From FEN-1297 sp963710735 (GTDB taxonomy: Bacteria; Bacteroidota; Ignavibacteria; Ignavibacteriales; Ignavibacteriaceae): 64,000 bases of DNA. The notes below the pieces were generated by a model. It was not told where the DNA came from, searched no databases, and saw nothing but the letters and a program-made list of their open reading frames with translations. Where the stretch lies: contig CAVQBN010000001.1 of the NCBI GenBank assembly GCA_963710735.1, positions 1 to 64,000 on the forward strand, written 5' to 3'. The position numbers were made by a program, and so were the translations under genes. This document shows, piece by piece, positions 53,006 through 62,946 of the stretch (positions are counted from its first letter, which is position 1; every line of letters begins with the position of its first letter).

Positions 53006-54577
53006 CTAGTTCAATTGAAATTCTTTATTGTCCGGGCGAACAGAATTATATAACCCTTTTAATTGATTAAATGCATATTGGCTGCCGCGTTGCGCGGCTA
53101 ATCTATAATATTTAACTGCTATGGGAATACTTTTCTCAGTACCTATTCCTCTTTGATAACAATAAGCCAAAGTAGCTTGCGCTAGGACTGAGCCCTCGTT
53201 CATGGCAGTTTCTATTTCATTTAAATAATTTTTGTAATCAGTTGAAATTATTGATCTGTTAATATTTGCAATCGCAATTCTAAGTTTAGCTTCGCTGCTT
53301 CCTAAATTCTCAGCTATTTGCCAAATTGAAATTGCGTTTGGCTGGCTTTTTTTTACAAACTTTCCTGTATAATAATCTAAGCCTAGCTCATTCAAAGAAG
53401 GAATAAAATTAAGTGCTGCCGAATTTTTAAGAAGTTTTAAAGCATCACTTTCAACTATTTGGGCATTATATCCTAAAGTAAAAAGACCATACCAAACAAA
53501 CATTGCCGCAGGATTTTTATTATTTGTCTGTTTTTTTAAATCATCATAGAAATTATTTACCTTAGCCATCTTCCATAACAATATCGGTGACCGTGGTGAA
53601 TCTAATTGAATTGCCCTGATGTAATATACTGCTGCTTTAATTAAATTTTTCGGGAAATGCACTCCAAGTTCATACAATCTTCCCAGCAATGTTAGTGCTT
53701 CAGGACTTCCAGCATTAGCAAATTTCACTAATGTATCCAGGCTGTTTGAATCAAACACGAAAGTGGTATCTTCTTTTTTACTTAAGTGCATGGCATTTGC
53801 CAGCCCTTCATCTCCTGGATTTAAAATATCTTTAAGAATTGTTTTATTTGATACGTCACCAACCGTATCGTTAACAGTATTGAAGTCAATAAATACAAGT
53901 CCGTTTCCTGAAGATAATGCATTCCCGGAACTAAGTTGATTCGAATTGTTAGAAGAATCTCGATTAGTTTTACTAAAAGTATTGTCTGTAGTATCAATAT
54001 TTGAAAATGAAATGTTCTTTTTTAATTCCTTTAATGTTTCAATCGCTGGTTTAAAGCCGTTGTTGGCTGATTTTTTTATCCAACTGTATGCTTTATTCCA
54101 ATTCCTCTCAACTAATAAATTATCAATATAACTAACACCAATTATATATTCGGCTTGAGGCATGTCATTATGAGCAGCTTCAAGAAAATATTCAAATGCT
54201 TCAAAGGGATTCCATTTTATTCCCCAGCCGTTATTCAAAAGAATTGCATAATTATAACAAGCACCTGTTAAATTTTGTTTAGCGGCTCTGCCAATCCAGT
54301 AAGCTGCTTTAACTGTATCTGCCGGGAAACCTTGACCGGCAATATATCTTAAGCCTAATTCGTGTTGTGCAAGTGCATTGCCGTCATTAGCCTCTTTTAT
54401 TAAATTAAAATTTTGCCATAGCTGATATGACAAATCCGGATGATAAAAGAAAAACGGATTATCGTTAGGTTGGTTCTTTTTAAAAGCTAAACTCGAATCC
54501 CTATCTTGTGCTTTAATTGGAGTTTCAGTAAACACCAGAATGAAAATTAATATGAATACCTTAATATAGTTTTTCAA
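53006..54577 (-). CDS. Secreted SEL1/TPR-repeat protein
   Basis: The 523-residue protein has a signal peptide (residues 1-23) and repeats of the SEL1 type, for example NALAQHELGLRYIAGQGFPAD, ACYNYAILLNNGWGIKWNP and AQATLAYCYQRGIGTEKS. SEL1 repeats form helical scaffolds for protein contacts. A low-complexity Ser/Asn-rich stretch lies near 203-225. It converges on the MFS gene and probably has its own promoter. Function is unknown. Confidence 0.8.
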   Translation of the reverse strand: MKNYIKVFILIFILVFTETPIKAQDRDSSLAFKKNQPNDNPFFFYHPDLSYQLWQNFNLIKEANDGNALAQHELGLRYIAGQGFPADTVKAAYWIGRAAKQNLTGACYNYAILLNNGWGIKWNPFEAFEYFLEAAHNDMPQAEYIIGVSYIDNLLVERNWNKAYSWIKKSANNGFKPAIETLKELKKNISFSNIDTTDNTFSKTNRDSSNNSNQLSSGNALSSGNGLVFIDFNTVNDTVGDVSNKTILKDILNPGDEGLANAMHLSKKEDTTFVFDSNSLDTLVKFANAGSPEALTLLGRLYELGVHFPKNLIKAAVYYIRAIQLDSPRSPILLWKMAKVNNFYDDLKKQTNNKNPAAMFVWYGLFTLGYNAQIVESDALKLLKNSAALNFIPSLNELGLDYYTGKFVKKSQPNAISIWQIAENLGSSEAKLRIAIANINRSIISTDYKNYLNEIETAMNEGSVLAQATLAYCYQRGIGTEKSIPIAVKYYRLAAQRGSQYAFNQLKGLYNSVRPDNKEFQLN

Positions 54578-55029
54578 ATTTCAGTCTCAGATTATAAATT
54601 ATCACGAAAATTCGAAATTTTCATTTCTTTCATAACTAAAAATATCATAATCAATCCAAAGAATTTATAGTTAGACCATTAAAACTCTGATAAGTTTAAA
54701 TAACAACTTAGAAAATGATATTCGTTTTAAAAGATGAATATAAACGAAACAAATTTAATTATAATTTTTATAACTTAAGAAAGTTTTAAAGGGCAGTTAT
54801 TTTTTCAGTATCTAAAAATTAGTATATCCATACTTTCACTGGATGAATTTCAATTGATATAAGATTCATATTAAAAATATATAGATTAAGCTAAAGAGGA
54901 TTAACGAAAATCACAATCAATAATATTTATATGTTACAGATTATTGAATTCATGAATAAAAACGACTAATTTTATCTCTTTAATAATTTAGAATACCACA
55001 TCGGTAAAGGGAAAGATAAAGGATTTATA
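54578..55029. promoter_or_regulatory. Divergent promoter region (SEL1 gene / gltA)
   Basis: This 452-base A/T-rich gap separates the divergent SEL1-repeat and citrate synthase genes. I see no open frame, strong hairpin, tRNA or repeat. It presumably contains both promoters. Confidence 0.35.
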
Positions 55030-56304
55030 ATGTCGACTATATTTGAGAAGCTCTCCGGTAAAATTGAAGAATGGCGTGATGAGGCGAAGGCCTTAGTAAC
55101 TAAAGGTGGTAATAAATTATTATCAGAAGTAAGTGTCTCACAGGCTTATGGTGGAATGCGCGGAGTACGCTCGTTAATTTGTGATACTTCCAGGGTTCCT
55201 CAAGATGAAGGTTTAATAATTAGAGGAACGCATCTTAACAAGCTGGTAGATAAAACTCCTGAAGAAATATATTTCCTTTTGCTCACCGGAGATCTCCCAA
55301 ATGACGAAGAGCTAAAAGAGTTTAGCAACGAAATTAAAAAACGGAAAAATGTTCCCGCTTATGTTTGGGATATTCTTCATGCGATGCCTAAAGATTCTCA
55401 TCCAATGGCAATGTTAAGCACTGCTATTCTTGTAATGCAGAAAGAATCTATTTTTACTCGCGAGTATGATAAGGGAATGAAAAAAGAGGAATATTGGAAG
55501 TTTACTTTAGAAGATGCATTAAATGTAGTAGCAAAAATTCCATCAATAGCCGCAGGAATTTATCGAATTAAATTTAAAGACGGCGAATTAATTTCTCCGG
55601 ATCCAAATATGGATTGGACTGGCGATTATGTGCATATGTTGGGCACTGGAGCAGGAATTTCTGATTTTAATGATTTAATGAGGTTATATTTAGTTGCTCA
55701 TTGTGATCATGAAGGTGGTAATGTTAGTGCTTTAGGAACTCAAACTATAAATTCCGCATTATCTGATTTGTATTATTCATTATCTGGAGGATTTAACGGA
55801 TTAGCAGGCCCTCTTCATGGATTGGCAAATCAAGAAAGCTTAAAATGGATTTTAGAAATAATGAAGAGATTTAACGGAGCTCCGACTAATGAACAACTAA
55901 AAGAAGTTGTATGGGAGACATTAAATTCAGGTAAAGTAATTCCTGGTTATGGGCATGCTGTTTTAAGGATTACCGACCCGCGTTTCGAGGCATTTTTGAA
56001 TTTCGGTAAAAAGCATTTTCCGGATGATCCGGTATTTCTTACAGTTACAAGAATTTTTGATGTTGTCCCAGTTGAATTGAAGAAAGTTGAAAAAATTAAA
56101 AATCCCTGGCCAAACGTAGATGCAGCCTCGGGATCAATGCTTTATCATTATGGATTAAAAGAGTTTTCATATTATACCGTTGTTTTTGCAGTTTCAAGAA
56201 GTTTAGGACTGACCTCTCAAGCGGTAATTAACAGAGCAATGCTTAACCCGATTATTCGTCCAAAATCGGTTACAACAAAGTTCATCCATGATTTAGTCTC
56301 TTAA
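55030..56304 (+). CDS. gltA: Citrate synthase
   Basis: The 424-residue enzyme condenses oxaloacetate and acetyl-CoA. It resembles the mitochondrial type. The catalytic residues are visible: His227 in CDHEGGNVSALG, His309 in PGYGHAVLRITDPR and Asp364 in PNVDAASG. The N-terminal helices (FEKLSGKIEEWRDEAKALV) are also of the long mitochondrial type rather than the short E. coli hexamer. It lies alone between divergent SEL1 and the downstream pyrG, 160 bases away. Confidence 0.93.
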   Translation: MSTIFEKLSGKIEEWRDEAKALVTKGGNKLLSEVSVSQAYGGMRGVRSLICDTSRVPQDEGLIIRGTHLNKLVDKTPEEIYFLLLTGDLPNDEELKEFSNEIKKRKNVPAYVWDILHAMPKDSHPMAMLSTAILVMQKESIFTREYDKGMKKEEYWKFTLEDALNVVAKIPSIAAGIYRIKFKDGELISPDPNMDWTGDYVHMLGTGAGISDFNDLMRLYLVAHCDHEGGNVSALGTQTINSALSDLYYSLSGGFNGLAGPLHGLANQESLKWILEIMKRFNGAPTNEQLKEVVWETLNSGKVIPGYGHAVLRITDPRFEAFLNFGKKHFPDDPVFLTVTRIFDVVPVELKKVEKIKNPWPNVDAASGSMLYHYGLKEFSYYTVVFAVSRSLGLTSQAVINRAMLNPIIRPKSVTTKFIHDLVS

Positions 56305-56464
56305 ACCAATACAATTTTAAATCTTTAAATAGTCGGGCAGTTAATAAATTAGTGTGACCCCGGGATTTTTTTATAAAAAATAGTTCATTTCTTCGAATTT
56401 TAATTAAAACAAAATTGATATTCGTGGTTAGATATTCTATATTTGAAAAACAAAATCAGAAAGT

Positions 56465-58105
56465 ATGGCCTCCAGAAATAAAGTTAAATTTATATTTGTA
56501 ACAGGCGGTGTAGTTTCCTCTTTAGGAAAAGGAATAACTGCCTCTTCCCTAGGTCTCCTTCTTAAACAACGCGGTTTTAAAGTCACCATTCAAAAATTTG
56601 ATCCTTATATAAATGTTGACCCCGGCACTATGAATCCATTTCAGCATGGCGAAGTGTATGTAACGGATGATGGAGCGGAAACCGATTTGGATCTTGGTCA
56701 TTATGAACGTTTTCTTGATGTAAATATGACCAAAGCTAATAACACTACAACCGGACAGGTTTATAATGATGTTATTACAAAAGAAAGAAGAGGAGATTAT
56801 TTAGGGGCAACAGTACAGGTAATTCCGCATATTACCGATGAAATAAAACAAAGAATGACTAAGCTTAGTGAGCTTGGTGAATATGACATAATTATTAGTG
56901 AGATTGGCGGAACAGTTGGTGATATAGAAAGCCTTCCTTTTATTGAAGCTATGAGACAACTTATGCTTCAATTCGGCAAAAAGAATACGATGAATATCCA
57001 TGTTACATTAGTCCCGTATATTGCATCAGCTGGGGAAGTGAAGACAAAACCAACACAACATAGTGTTAAAAATCTTTTAGAACTTGGTATTCAGCCGGAT
57101 GTATTAATATGCAGGTCGGAAAAGAAACTGTCAAAAGATATTAGAGATAAAATAGCGTTATTCTGCAATGTGGATTCTAAAGCAGTAATGTCGGCATACG
57201 ATTGCTCTTCTATATATGAAGTTCCTCTGGTTCTATATAAAGAGAAGTTAGACCAGCTGGTTATTAAAAAGCTTCATTTGCCAGACAAGAAAATTAAGTT
57301 AGATGATTGGGAAAATTTAGTTACTCGAATTAAAAACCCGAATAAAACTGTGGAAATTGCTCTTTGCGGTAAATATGTTGAACATATGGATGCTTATAAA
57401 AGCATAATGGAATCTTTTGTACATGCAGGTGCAGAGAATAATGCAAAAGTTAAAGTTAGAACTATAAGTGCTGAGCTTTTTGAAACAGAAAATGCTTCCA
57501 AATTATTAGGAGGTGTTCATGGAATCCTGATTCCCGGAGGATTTGGTGAAAGGGGAATAGAAGGTAAGATTAAGGCGGTTCAATATGCTCGCGAAAATAA
57601 TATACCATTTTTCGGTATCTGCCTTGGATTGCAATGTGCAGTTATAGAATTTGCTAGAAACGTTTGCAATTTGCCTAAAGCACATAGTTCTGAATTTAAG
57701 AAAAACAAATACAGCGTTATAGATTTAATGCCGGACCAGAAAAATATTAAGAATATGGGGGCAACTATGAGGCTTGGAACTTATCCTTGTTCTATACAGG
57801 ATGGTTCTAATGCTCAAAAAGCTTATAAAAATAATCAAATTTCTGAACGTCATAGACATCGGTACGAAGTAAATAATAAGTTTAGGTCAATATTATTAGA
57901 TCATGGTATGCATTTAAGCGGGTTATCCCCGGATAGAGAGTTAGTCGAGATAGTTGAACTTCCTAATCATCCATGGTTTTTAGGTTGCCAGTTCCACCCA
58001 GAATTAAAATCTAGAGCTACAAAGTCCCATCCTTTATTTAGAGAGTTTATAAAAGCTTCTTTAGATTATGCTGAAGGAAAAAAGTCAAGCTCTAAAAATG
58101 AATAA
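56465..58105 (+). CDS. pyrG: CTP synthase
   Basis: PyrG makes CTP from UTP with glutamine as nitrogen donor. The 546-residue protein has the ATP-binding synthase domain (residues 1-270), with FVTGGVVSSLGKGITASSLG and DPYINVDPGTMNPFQHGEVYV. A glutamine amidotransferase domain follows (about 295-540), with FGICLGLQCAVIEFAR (Cys386), HRHRYEVNN and HPELKSRATKSHPLF. Length and motifs are complete. Confidence 0.96.
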   Translation: MASRNKVKFIFVTGGVVSSLGKGITASSLGLLLKQRGFKVTIQKFDPYINVDPGTMNPFQHGEVYVTDDGAETDLDLGHYERFLDVNMTKANNTTTGQVYNDVITKERRGDYLGATVQVIPHITDEIKQRMTKLSELGEYDIIISEIGGTVGDIESLPFIEAMRQLMLQFGKKNTMNIHVTLVPYIASAGEVKTKPTQHSVKNLLELGIQPDVLICRSEKKLSKDIRDKIALFCNVDSKAVMSAYDCSSIYEVPLVLYKEKLDQLVIKKLHLPDKKIKLDDWENLVTRIKNPNKTVEIALCGKYVEHMDAYKSIMESFVHAGAENNAKVKVRTISAELFETENASKLLGGVHGILIPGGFGERGIEGKIKAVQYARENNIPFFGICLGLQCAVIEFARNVCNLPKAHSSEFKKNKYSVIDLMPDQKNIKNMGATMRLGTYPCSIQDGSNAQKAYKNNQISERHRHRYEVNNKFRSILLDHGMHLSGLSPDRELVEIVELPNHPWFLGCQFHPELKSRATKSHPLFREFIKASLDYAEGKKSSSKNE

Positions 58106-58158
58106 TTCTGTTAGCTTTTCATAAAAATTTTAAAAGTACTCGTTATAGTTTAAAAAAT

Positions 58159-59682
58159 ATGTTTAATTATTTTTATAAATCTTGTAAGGTATCCATTTCC
58201 CTAATAATCTTATCCTTATTTATAACTTCTCCTTTTGCATCCATTAAAGCTCAACATGTCATTTCCCAAGCAGTTAAAAAAGGATTGGAATACAGTTACA
58301 ATTTTAATTGGGCTAAATCCGATGATGTTTTCCAGAATCTTATTGAAAAATATCCCGATGATCCGCGAGGTTACCATTTTAGAGCTAGTATTTATTTATG
58401 GTATTTTCTAAGTAATCAGGATAAGACTGATTTTAAATTATTCGTGGCATATTCTGATACTGCGATTGAAAAAGCACGAACTATCTTGAATAAGAATCCT
58501 GATGATGTTAATATAATGTATATTTTAGGCTCTGATTATAGCTATCGTGCTATTGCATTTTCTAAATCTGAAAAATTTCTGGATGCGGTTTGGGCAAGCA
58601 AAAAATCAGAATCTTACTTAAGTAGAACTTTAGAATTAGACTCAACTTACTACGATGCTTATCTCGGGTTAGGCTTATACAATTTTGCTGTTGGCCAAAT
58701 ACCAAATGCATTTCGATGGGCTTTAAATCTGGCAGGTATACACGGGAATAAAAAAATAGGACTAGAGTATATTAAAAAAGCTGCAAAGGAAGGCAGTGTT
58801 TCAAAAGTGGAAGCAGAATACTATCTTTCACAAATATTATCGGAATTTTCTGATGACTATAGTGACTCTGCACATTACTTGAAGAACCTGATTTCAAGAT
58901 ATCCTAATAATTTACTTTTCAATTATTCCTATGCAGTCTTAAATATCAAAATGAGGAAACTTAATGAAGCCCAAAAAATTCTTGTAAAAGTATTAAAACG
59001 TCAGGATACTACTTTCAAACAGATTATTTCATTTTCAAGGTTTTTAATGGGGGATGTCTTTTTCAAAAAAAATATGTTCGATTCCGCAAAAGTATATTTT
59101 GAAAATTTCTTAAACATATCGTCCGATAATGATTACAAGGGTATTGCTTATTATAGACTAGCTGTTTGTTATGAAATAACCGGGAATAGGGATGAAGCGA
59201 AAAAATATTTTGGAATGACAGACAAAGGCAATATGGATATTGAAGACGATATATTTGCTAAAAGAAGGGGTGAAATTTATTTTAAACATCCGCTGACTAA
59301 AATCGAGATCGACTTGATTATGGCTAAAAATGACATTGACAGCGGAAAATATAAAATAGCGGTTGATTCTTTATCGGCATTATTAGGCAAAATAAAAACT
59401 GATGAATTAAAAGCTGAAGTATATCTTGATTTAAGTGAAGCCAGCTATTACATGGGTAATTACGATGAATCCTTAAACTATGCGGTAACTTCTAAGCTAT
59501 TGAATATTAATGAAGAAAAATGGATAAAACCATTTGCATGTTATTATGCAGCAAGAGCCGATGAAAAACTGGGTGATACCACGTCTGTTAAAAGTTTTAT
59601 TGAAGAAGCAAAAAGCTTTTCGGATTATGATTACCAAAAAAGATTGAAAAATTTGATTTTCGCATTATCATCAAATGAGTAG
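58159..59682 (+). CDS. Secreted TPR protein of unknown function
   Basis: The 507-residue protein has a signal peptide (about residues 1-31, ending IKAQH) and many TPR-like helical repeats (for example DVFQNLIEKYPDDPRGYHF, YLSRTLELDSTYYDAYLGLG and AKVYFENFLNISSDNDYKGIAYYRLAVCYE). It is 53 bases downstream of pyrG. TPR arrays mediate protein contacts; no partner is evident. Confidence 0.8.
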   Translation: MFNYFYKSCKVSISLIILSLFITSPFASIKAQHVISQAVKKGLEYSYNFNWAKSDDVFQNLIEKYPDDPRGYHFRASIYLWYFLSNQDKTDFKLFVAYSDTAIEKARTILNKNPDDVNIMYILGSDYSYRAIAFSKSEKFLDAVWASKKSESYLSRTLELDSTYYDAYLGLGLYNFAVGQIPNAFRWALNLAGIHGNKKIGLEYIKKAAKEGSVSKVEAEYYLSQILSEFSDDYSDSAHYLKNLISRYPNNLLFNYSYAVLNIKMRKLNEAQKILVKVLKRQDTTFKQIISFSRFLMGDVFFKKNMFDSAKVYFENFLNISSDNDYKGIAYYRLAVCYEITGNRDEAKKYFGMTDKGNMDIEDDIFAKRRGEIYFKHPLTKIEIDLIMAKNDIDSGKYKIAVDSLSALLGKIKTDELKAEVYLDLSEASYYMGNYDESLNYAVTSKLLNINEEKWIKPFACYYAARADEKLGDTTSVKSFIEEAKSFSDYDYQKRLKNLIFALSSNE

Positions 59683-59768
59683 TCAAAATTTATAAATAGA
59701 TTACTAATCTTGCATTATTTATTTTATAAGTTGAATTATTTTGAATACATTTAATATATAGATCGAAT

Positions 59769-60377
59769 GTGAAAGTAGCCGTATTTGTTTCCGGAAGAGG
59801 TTCAAATCTTAAAGCACTTATAGAAGCGCAAAAAAAATATAACAAATTTGAAATTACTGTTTTGTTGAGCGATAAAAAGAATTGCGCCGCTTTTAATTTG
59901 GCTAAAGATAATGATATTAAAACATATAGTATAGGTAATGATGAAGATAGTATTAGGTATCAGTATATATCTAAATTATTACTAGAAACCGGGATAGAGT
60001 TAATAGTCCTTGCCGGTTTTTTAAAACTAATTCCTGAAGATGTAATAAGTAACTATCAAAATAAAATTATAAACATACATCCTGCTTTATTACCCTCGTT
60101 TGGCGGTAAAGGCATGTATGGATTAAATGTTCATAAGGCAGTTTATAAATCTTCGGCAAAAGTCTCCGGTGCAACAGTCCATTTTGTCGATTTAACATAT
60201 GATACCGGTAAAATAATCGCGCAGAAATGTGTTGATATTTCCGATGTTAAATCTCCTGAAGAAATAGCCGAGAGAGTTTTGGAAGTTGAACATCAATTGC
60301 TGCCTTATGTTGTAAATAAAATCGCGGAAGATAAAATAAGAATTATTGATGACCGTGTGTTTGTTCTTGATAAATAA
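59769..60377 (+). CDS. purN: Phosphoribosylglycinamide formyltransferase
   Basis: PurN carries out the third step of purine synthesis, adding a formyl group from 10-formyltetrahydrofolate to GAR. The 202-residue protein has VFVSGRGSNLKALIEA, INIHPALLPSFGGKGMYGLNVHKAV (Asn-x-His catalytic pair) and SGATVHFVDLTYDTGKIIAQK (the Asp in DTG). Translation uses GTG at 59769. It is followed closely by purH, the last purine-pathway enzyme. Confidence 0.94.
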   Translation: MKVAVFVSGRGSNLKALIEAQKKYNKFEITVLLSDKKNCAAFNLAKDNDIKTYSIGNDEDSIRYQYISKLLLETGIELIVLAGFLKLIPEDVISNYQNKIINIHPALLPSFGGKGMYGLNVHKAVYKSSAKVSGATVHFVDLTYDTGKIIAQKCVDISDVKSPEEIAERVLEVEHQLLPYVVNKIAEDKIRIIDDRVFVLDK

Positions 60378-60394
60378 TAGGAGTGGTAAATAAA

Positions 60395-61912
60395 TTGGAA
60401 AAATTGGCTTTAATCAGTGTTTCAGATAAATCAAAAATTGTTGAGTTTGCACAAGCTTTAATTAAGCATGAATATAAAATAATTGCAACAGGAAATACGG
60501 CAAAAACTTTAAATAATTCAGGCATACAAGTAACTGAAATTAGTTCATTAACGGGTTTCCCGGAAATATTTGACGGCAGGGTAAAGACACTTCATCCTAA
60601 AATTTTTGGCGGAATACTCTTTAGGCGGGATAACCCTGAAGATAAAAAGGAAGCAGAAAAAAATAATATACCGGTTATAGATATAGTTTGTGTTAATCTT
60701 TATCCTTTTAAAAAAGTTGCTGAAAATCCAAAGTCTGATCTAAATTCAATAATTGAAAACATTGATATCGGTGGGCCTAGCCTTATTCGAGCCGCTGCTA
60801 AAAATTATAATTATGTCTCTGTGCTAACAGATCCTTCTCAATATGATTCTTTTATAGAAGATCTAAATAACGGACAAATTACAGAAGATGTAAAAATGAA
60901 ACTTGCAGTAGCAGCTTTTTCGCACACAGCTTACTACGATACTTATATTTCAAATTTTCTTGAGAGTAAATTTAATATTGAGCAGACACATATAAGGATT
61001 AATTTTCCGAAAGAAAAAGTTTTACGCTATGGTGAAAATCCTCATCAACAAGCAGCATTGTATGGAAATTTCGGTGAATATTTTGATGTTTTTCATGGAA
61101 AAGAATTATCTTACAACAACATTTTGGATTTAATTGCCGCTGTAGAGTTGGTAGAAGACCTCGGTAAGGGTTCTTGTGCAATTATTAAACATCAGAATCC
61201 GGCTGGCGCTGCATTTGGAAAAAATGCAATGGAAGCATATACCAAAGCATTAAAATGTGATCCGGTTTCTTCTTTCGGAGGGATAGTTGCATTTACAACT
61301 ACAGTTGATGAAATTGTTGCTGATAAATTGAATGAGCTTTTTTTAGAAATAGTTTGCGCTCCGGATTATACGGAAGAAGCTATGAAAATTCTTGTTAAGA
61401 AAAAGAATAGAAGATTATTAAAGCAGCTGAAATCTATCAGCAATGATAATATTACTTTCAAAAATATTCCGGGTGGAGTAATTGTCCAAGATGCTGATCG
61501 TGAAACGTTAAATAAAAAAGAATTAAAAATAGCTACAGATAAAAAGCCATCACCAAAGGAATTAGAGGATCTTGATTTTGCTTGGACGGTTGCAAAGCAT
61601 ACTAAATCTAATGCAGTTGTTTTCGTTAAAGACAAAGCAACTATAGGAGTAGGTGCTGGACAAATGTCAAGGCTGGACTCAGCAAAGATTGCCTACTTAA
61701 AGGCACAAGAACACGGGCTAGATTTAAAAAATACTGTAGCTGCGTCTGACGCTTTTTTCCCTTTTCCGGATACTTTGTTGGAAATAATTAAATACGGTGC
61801 AACTTCAGTAATTCAGCCGGGAGGATCTGTTAGAGATTCGGAAGTAATTGAAGCTGCAAATTTAAAAAATATATCAATGGTTTTTACGGGTATAAGACAC
61901 TTTAAACACTAA
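60395..61912 (+). CDS. purH: Bifunctional AICAR transformylase / IMP cyclohydrolase
   Basis: PurH performs the last two steps of purine synthesis. The N-terminal MGS-like IMP cyclohydrolase domain (about 1-140) has LISVSDKSKIVEFAQAL and DGRVKTLHPKIFGGIL. The C-terminal AICAR transformylase domain has RYGENPHQQAALY, KHQNPAGAAFG and QPGGSVRDSEVIEAA. A ribosome-binding site AGGAG lies at 60379-60383. It overlaps a GTG at 60383, so the TTG at 60395 (M-EKLALISVSDK) is the likely start, giving 505 residues, instead of the longer frame from 60383. Confidence 0.94.
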   Translation: MEKLALISVSDKSKIVEFAQALIKHEYKIIATGNTAKTLNNSGIQVTEISSLTGFPEIFDGRVKTLHPKIFGGILFRRDNPEDKKEAEKNNIPVIDIVCVNLYPFKKVAENPKSDLNSIIENIDIGGPSLIRAAAKNYNYVSVLTDPSQYDSFIEDLNNGQITEDVKMKLAVAAFSHTAYYDTYISNFLESKFNIEQTHIRINFPKEKVLRYGENPHQQAALYGNFGEYFDVFHGKELSYNNILDLIAAVELVEDLGKGSCAIIKHQNPAGAAFGKNAMEAYTKALKCDPVSSFGGIVAFTTTVDEIVADKLNELFLEIVCAPDYTEEAMKILVKKKNRRLLKQLKSISNDNITFKNIPGGVIVQDADRETLNKKELKIATDKKPSPKELEDLDFAWTVAKHTKSNAVVFVKDKATIGVGAGQMSRLDSAKIAYLKAQEHGLDLKNTVAASDAFFPFPDTLLEIIKYGATSVIQPGGSVRDSEVIEAANLKNISMVFTGIRHFKH

Positions 61913-61920
61913 GAGGGTTT

Positions 61921-62946
61921 ATGGGAATATTCGATTTTTTTTCGGCAGATATTGCCATCGACTTAGGAACAGCTAATACTTTAATTTATGTTAAAGGTAA
62001 AGGTATCGTTCTTAATGAACCGTCGATCGTTGCATTCGATAGAAATACTAAAAGAATAATTGCTCTTGGAAACAAGGCCAAAGAGATGCAAGGGAGAGAA
62101 CATAAGGAAATTAGAGTAACCCGGCCAATGCGTGATGGGGTTATTGCTGATTTTGAAATTGCAGAAGGTATGATTAGAGCTTTTATTAAGAAAGTTAGAG
62201 CAGGTGCTTTATCTAGTCGAAGAGTAGTAGTGGCTGTTCCCAGCGGTGTTACCGAGGTTGAAAAAAGAGCTGTAAGAGATAGTGCGGAACATGCCGGAGC
62301 AAAAGAAGTACATCTTATAGCTGAGCCGATGGCAGCTGCTATTGGAATTGGAATTGACGTAGAAGCAGCTGTTGGTAATATGATAATTGATATAGGAGGC
62401 GGCACTACAGAAATTGCTGTTATCGCATTATCAGGAATTGTAAATGAAGAATCGATTCGTATTGCCGGTGACGAAATGAATTACGCAATAATGCAGTTTT
62501 TCAAAAAGAACCATAATATTCTTATCGGGGAAAGAACAGCCGAGGCTATCAAATGTGAAGTTGGATCTGCGGTTCCTTTGAAAGAAGAAATTACTATCCA
62601 AGTTAAAGGAAGGGACCTTGTTGGAGGTATTCCCAAAACTACAGAGGTAAGCTCTGTAGAAATAAGGGAAGCTCTGAATGAAGCAATAGTTCAAATTGTC
62701 GATGCTGTAAGACAGTCACTTGAAAGAACACCGCCAGAACTTTCTGCAGATATATTGGACAGAGGTGTAATGATTACTGGCGGCGGCGCATTGCTTAAAG
62801 GACTGGATGAAAGAATTAGAATGGAAACTAATTTACCCATACATATCGCCGAAGACCCATTAACCGCTGTTGTAAGAGGTGCGGGTAAAGTTATTGATAA
62901 TTTAAATCATTACTCAAAAGTTTTAATTCGTAATAGAAGATATTAA
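61921..62946 (+). CDS. mreB: Rod shape-determining protein MreB
   Basis: MreB is an actin-like protein that organises elongation of the cell wall. The 341-residue protein has IAIDLGTANTLIYVKGKGIVLNEPSIVA, VVVAVPSGVTEVEKRAV, LIAEPMAAAIG, IIDIGGGTTEIAVIALSG and ITGGGALLKGLDE, the actin-type phosphate and nucleotide loops. It starts 8 bases after purH and overlaps the mreC start by one base (TAATG), so mreBCD are translated together. Confidence 0.96.
   Translation: MGIFDFFSADIAIDLGTANTLIYVKGKGIVLNEPSIVAFDRNTKRIIALGNKAKEMQGREHKEIRVTRPMRDGVIADFEIAEGMIRAFIKKVRAGALSSRRVVVAVPSGVTEVEKRAVRDSAEHAGAKEVHLIAEPMAAAIGIGIDVEAAVGNMIIDIGGGTTEIAVIALSGIVNEESIRIAGDEMNYAIMQFFKKNHNILIGERTAEAIKCEVGSAVPLKEEITIQVKGRDLVGGIPKTTEVSSVEIREALNEAIVQIVDAVRQSLERTPPELSADILDRGVMITGGGALLKGLDERIRMETNLPIHIAEDPLTAVVRGAGKVIDNLNHYSKVLIRNRRY

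Noticed and set aside
61986..62405. 139-codon minus frame antisense to mreB
   Set aside because: It lies opposite highly conserved actin-fold sequence and shows the Ile/Ser/Ala bias of an antisense artefact.
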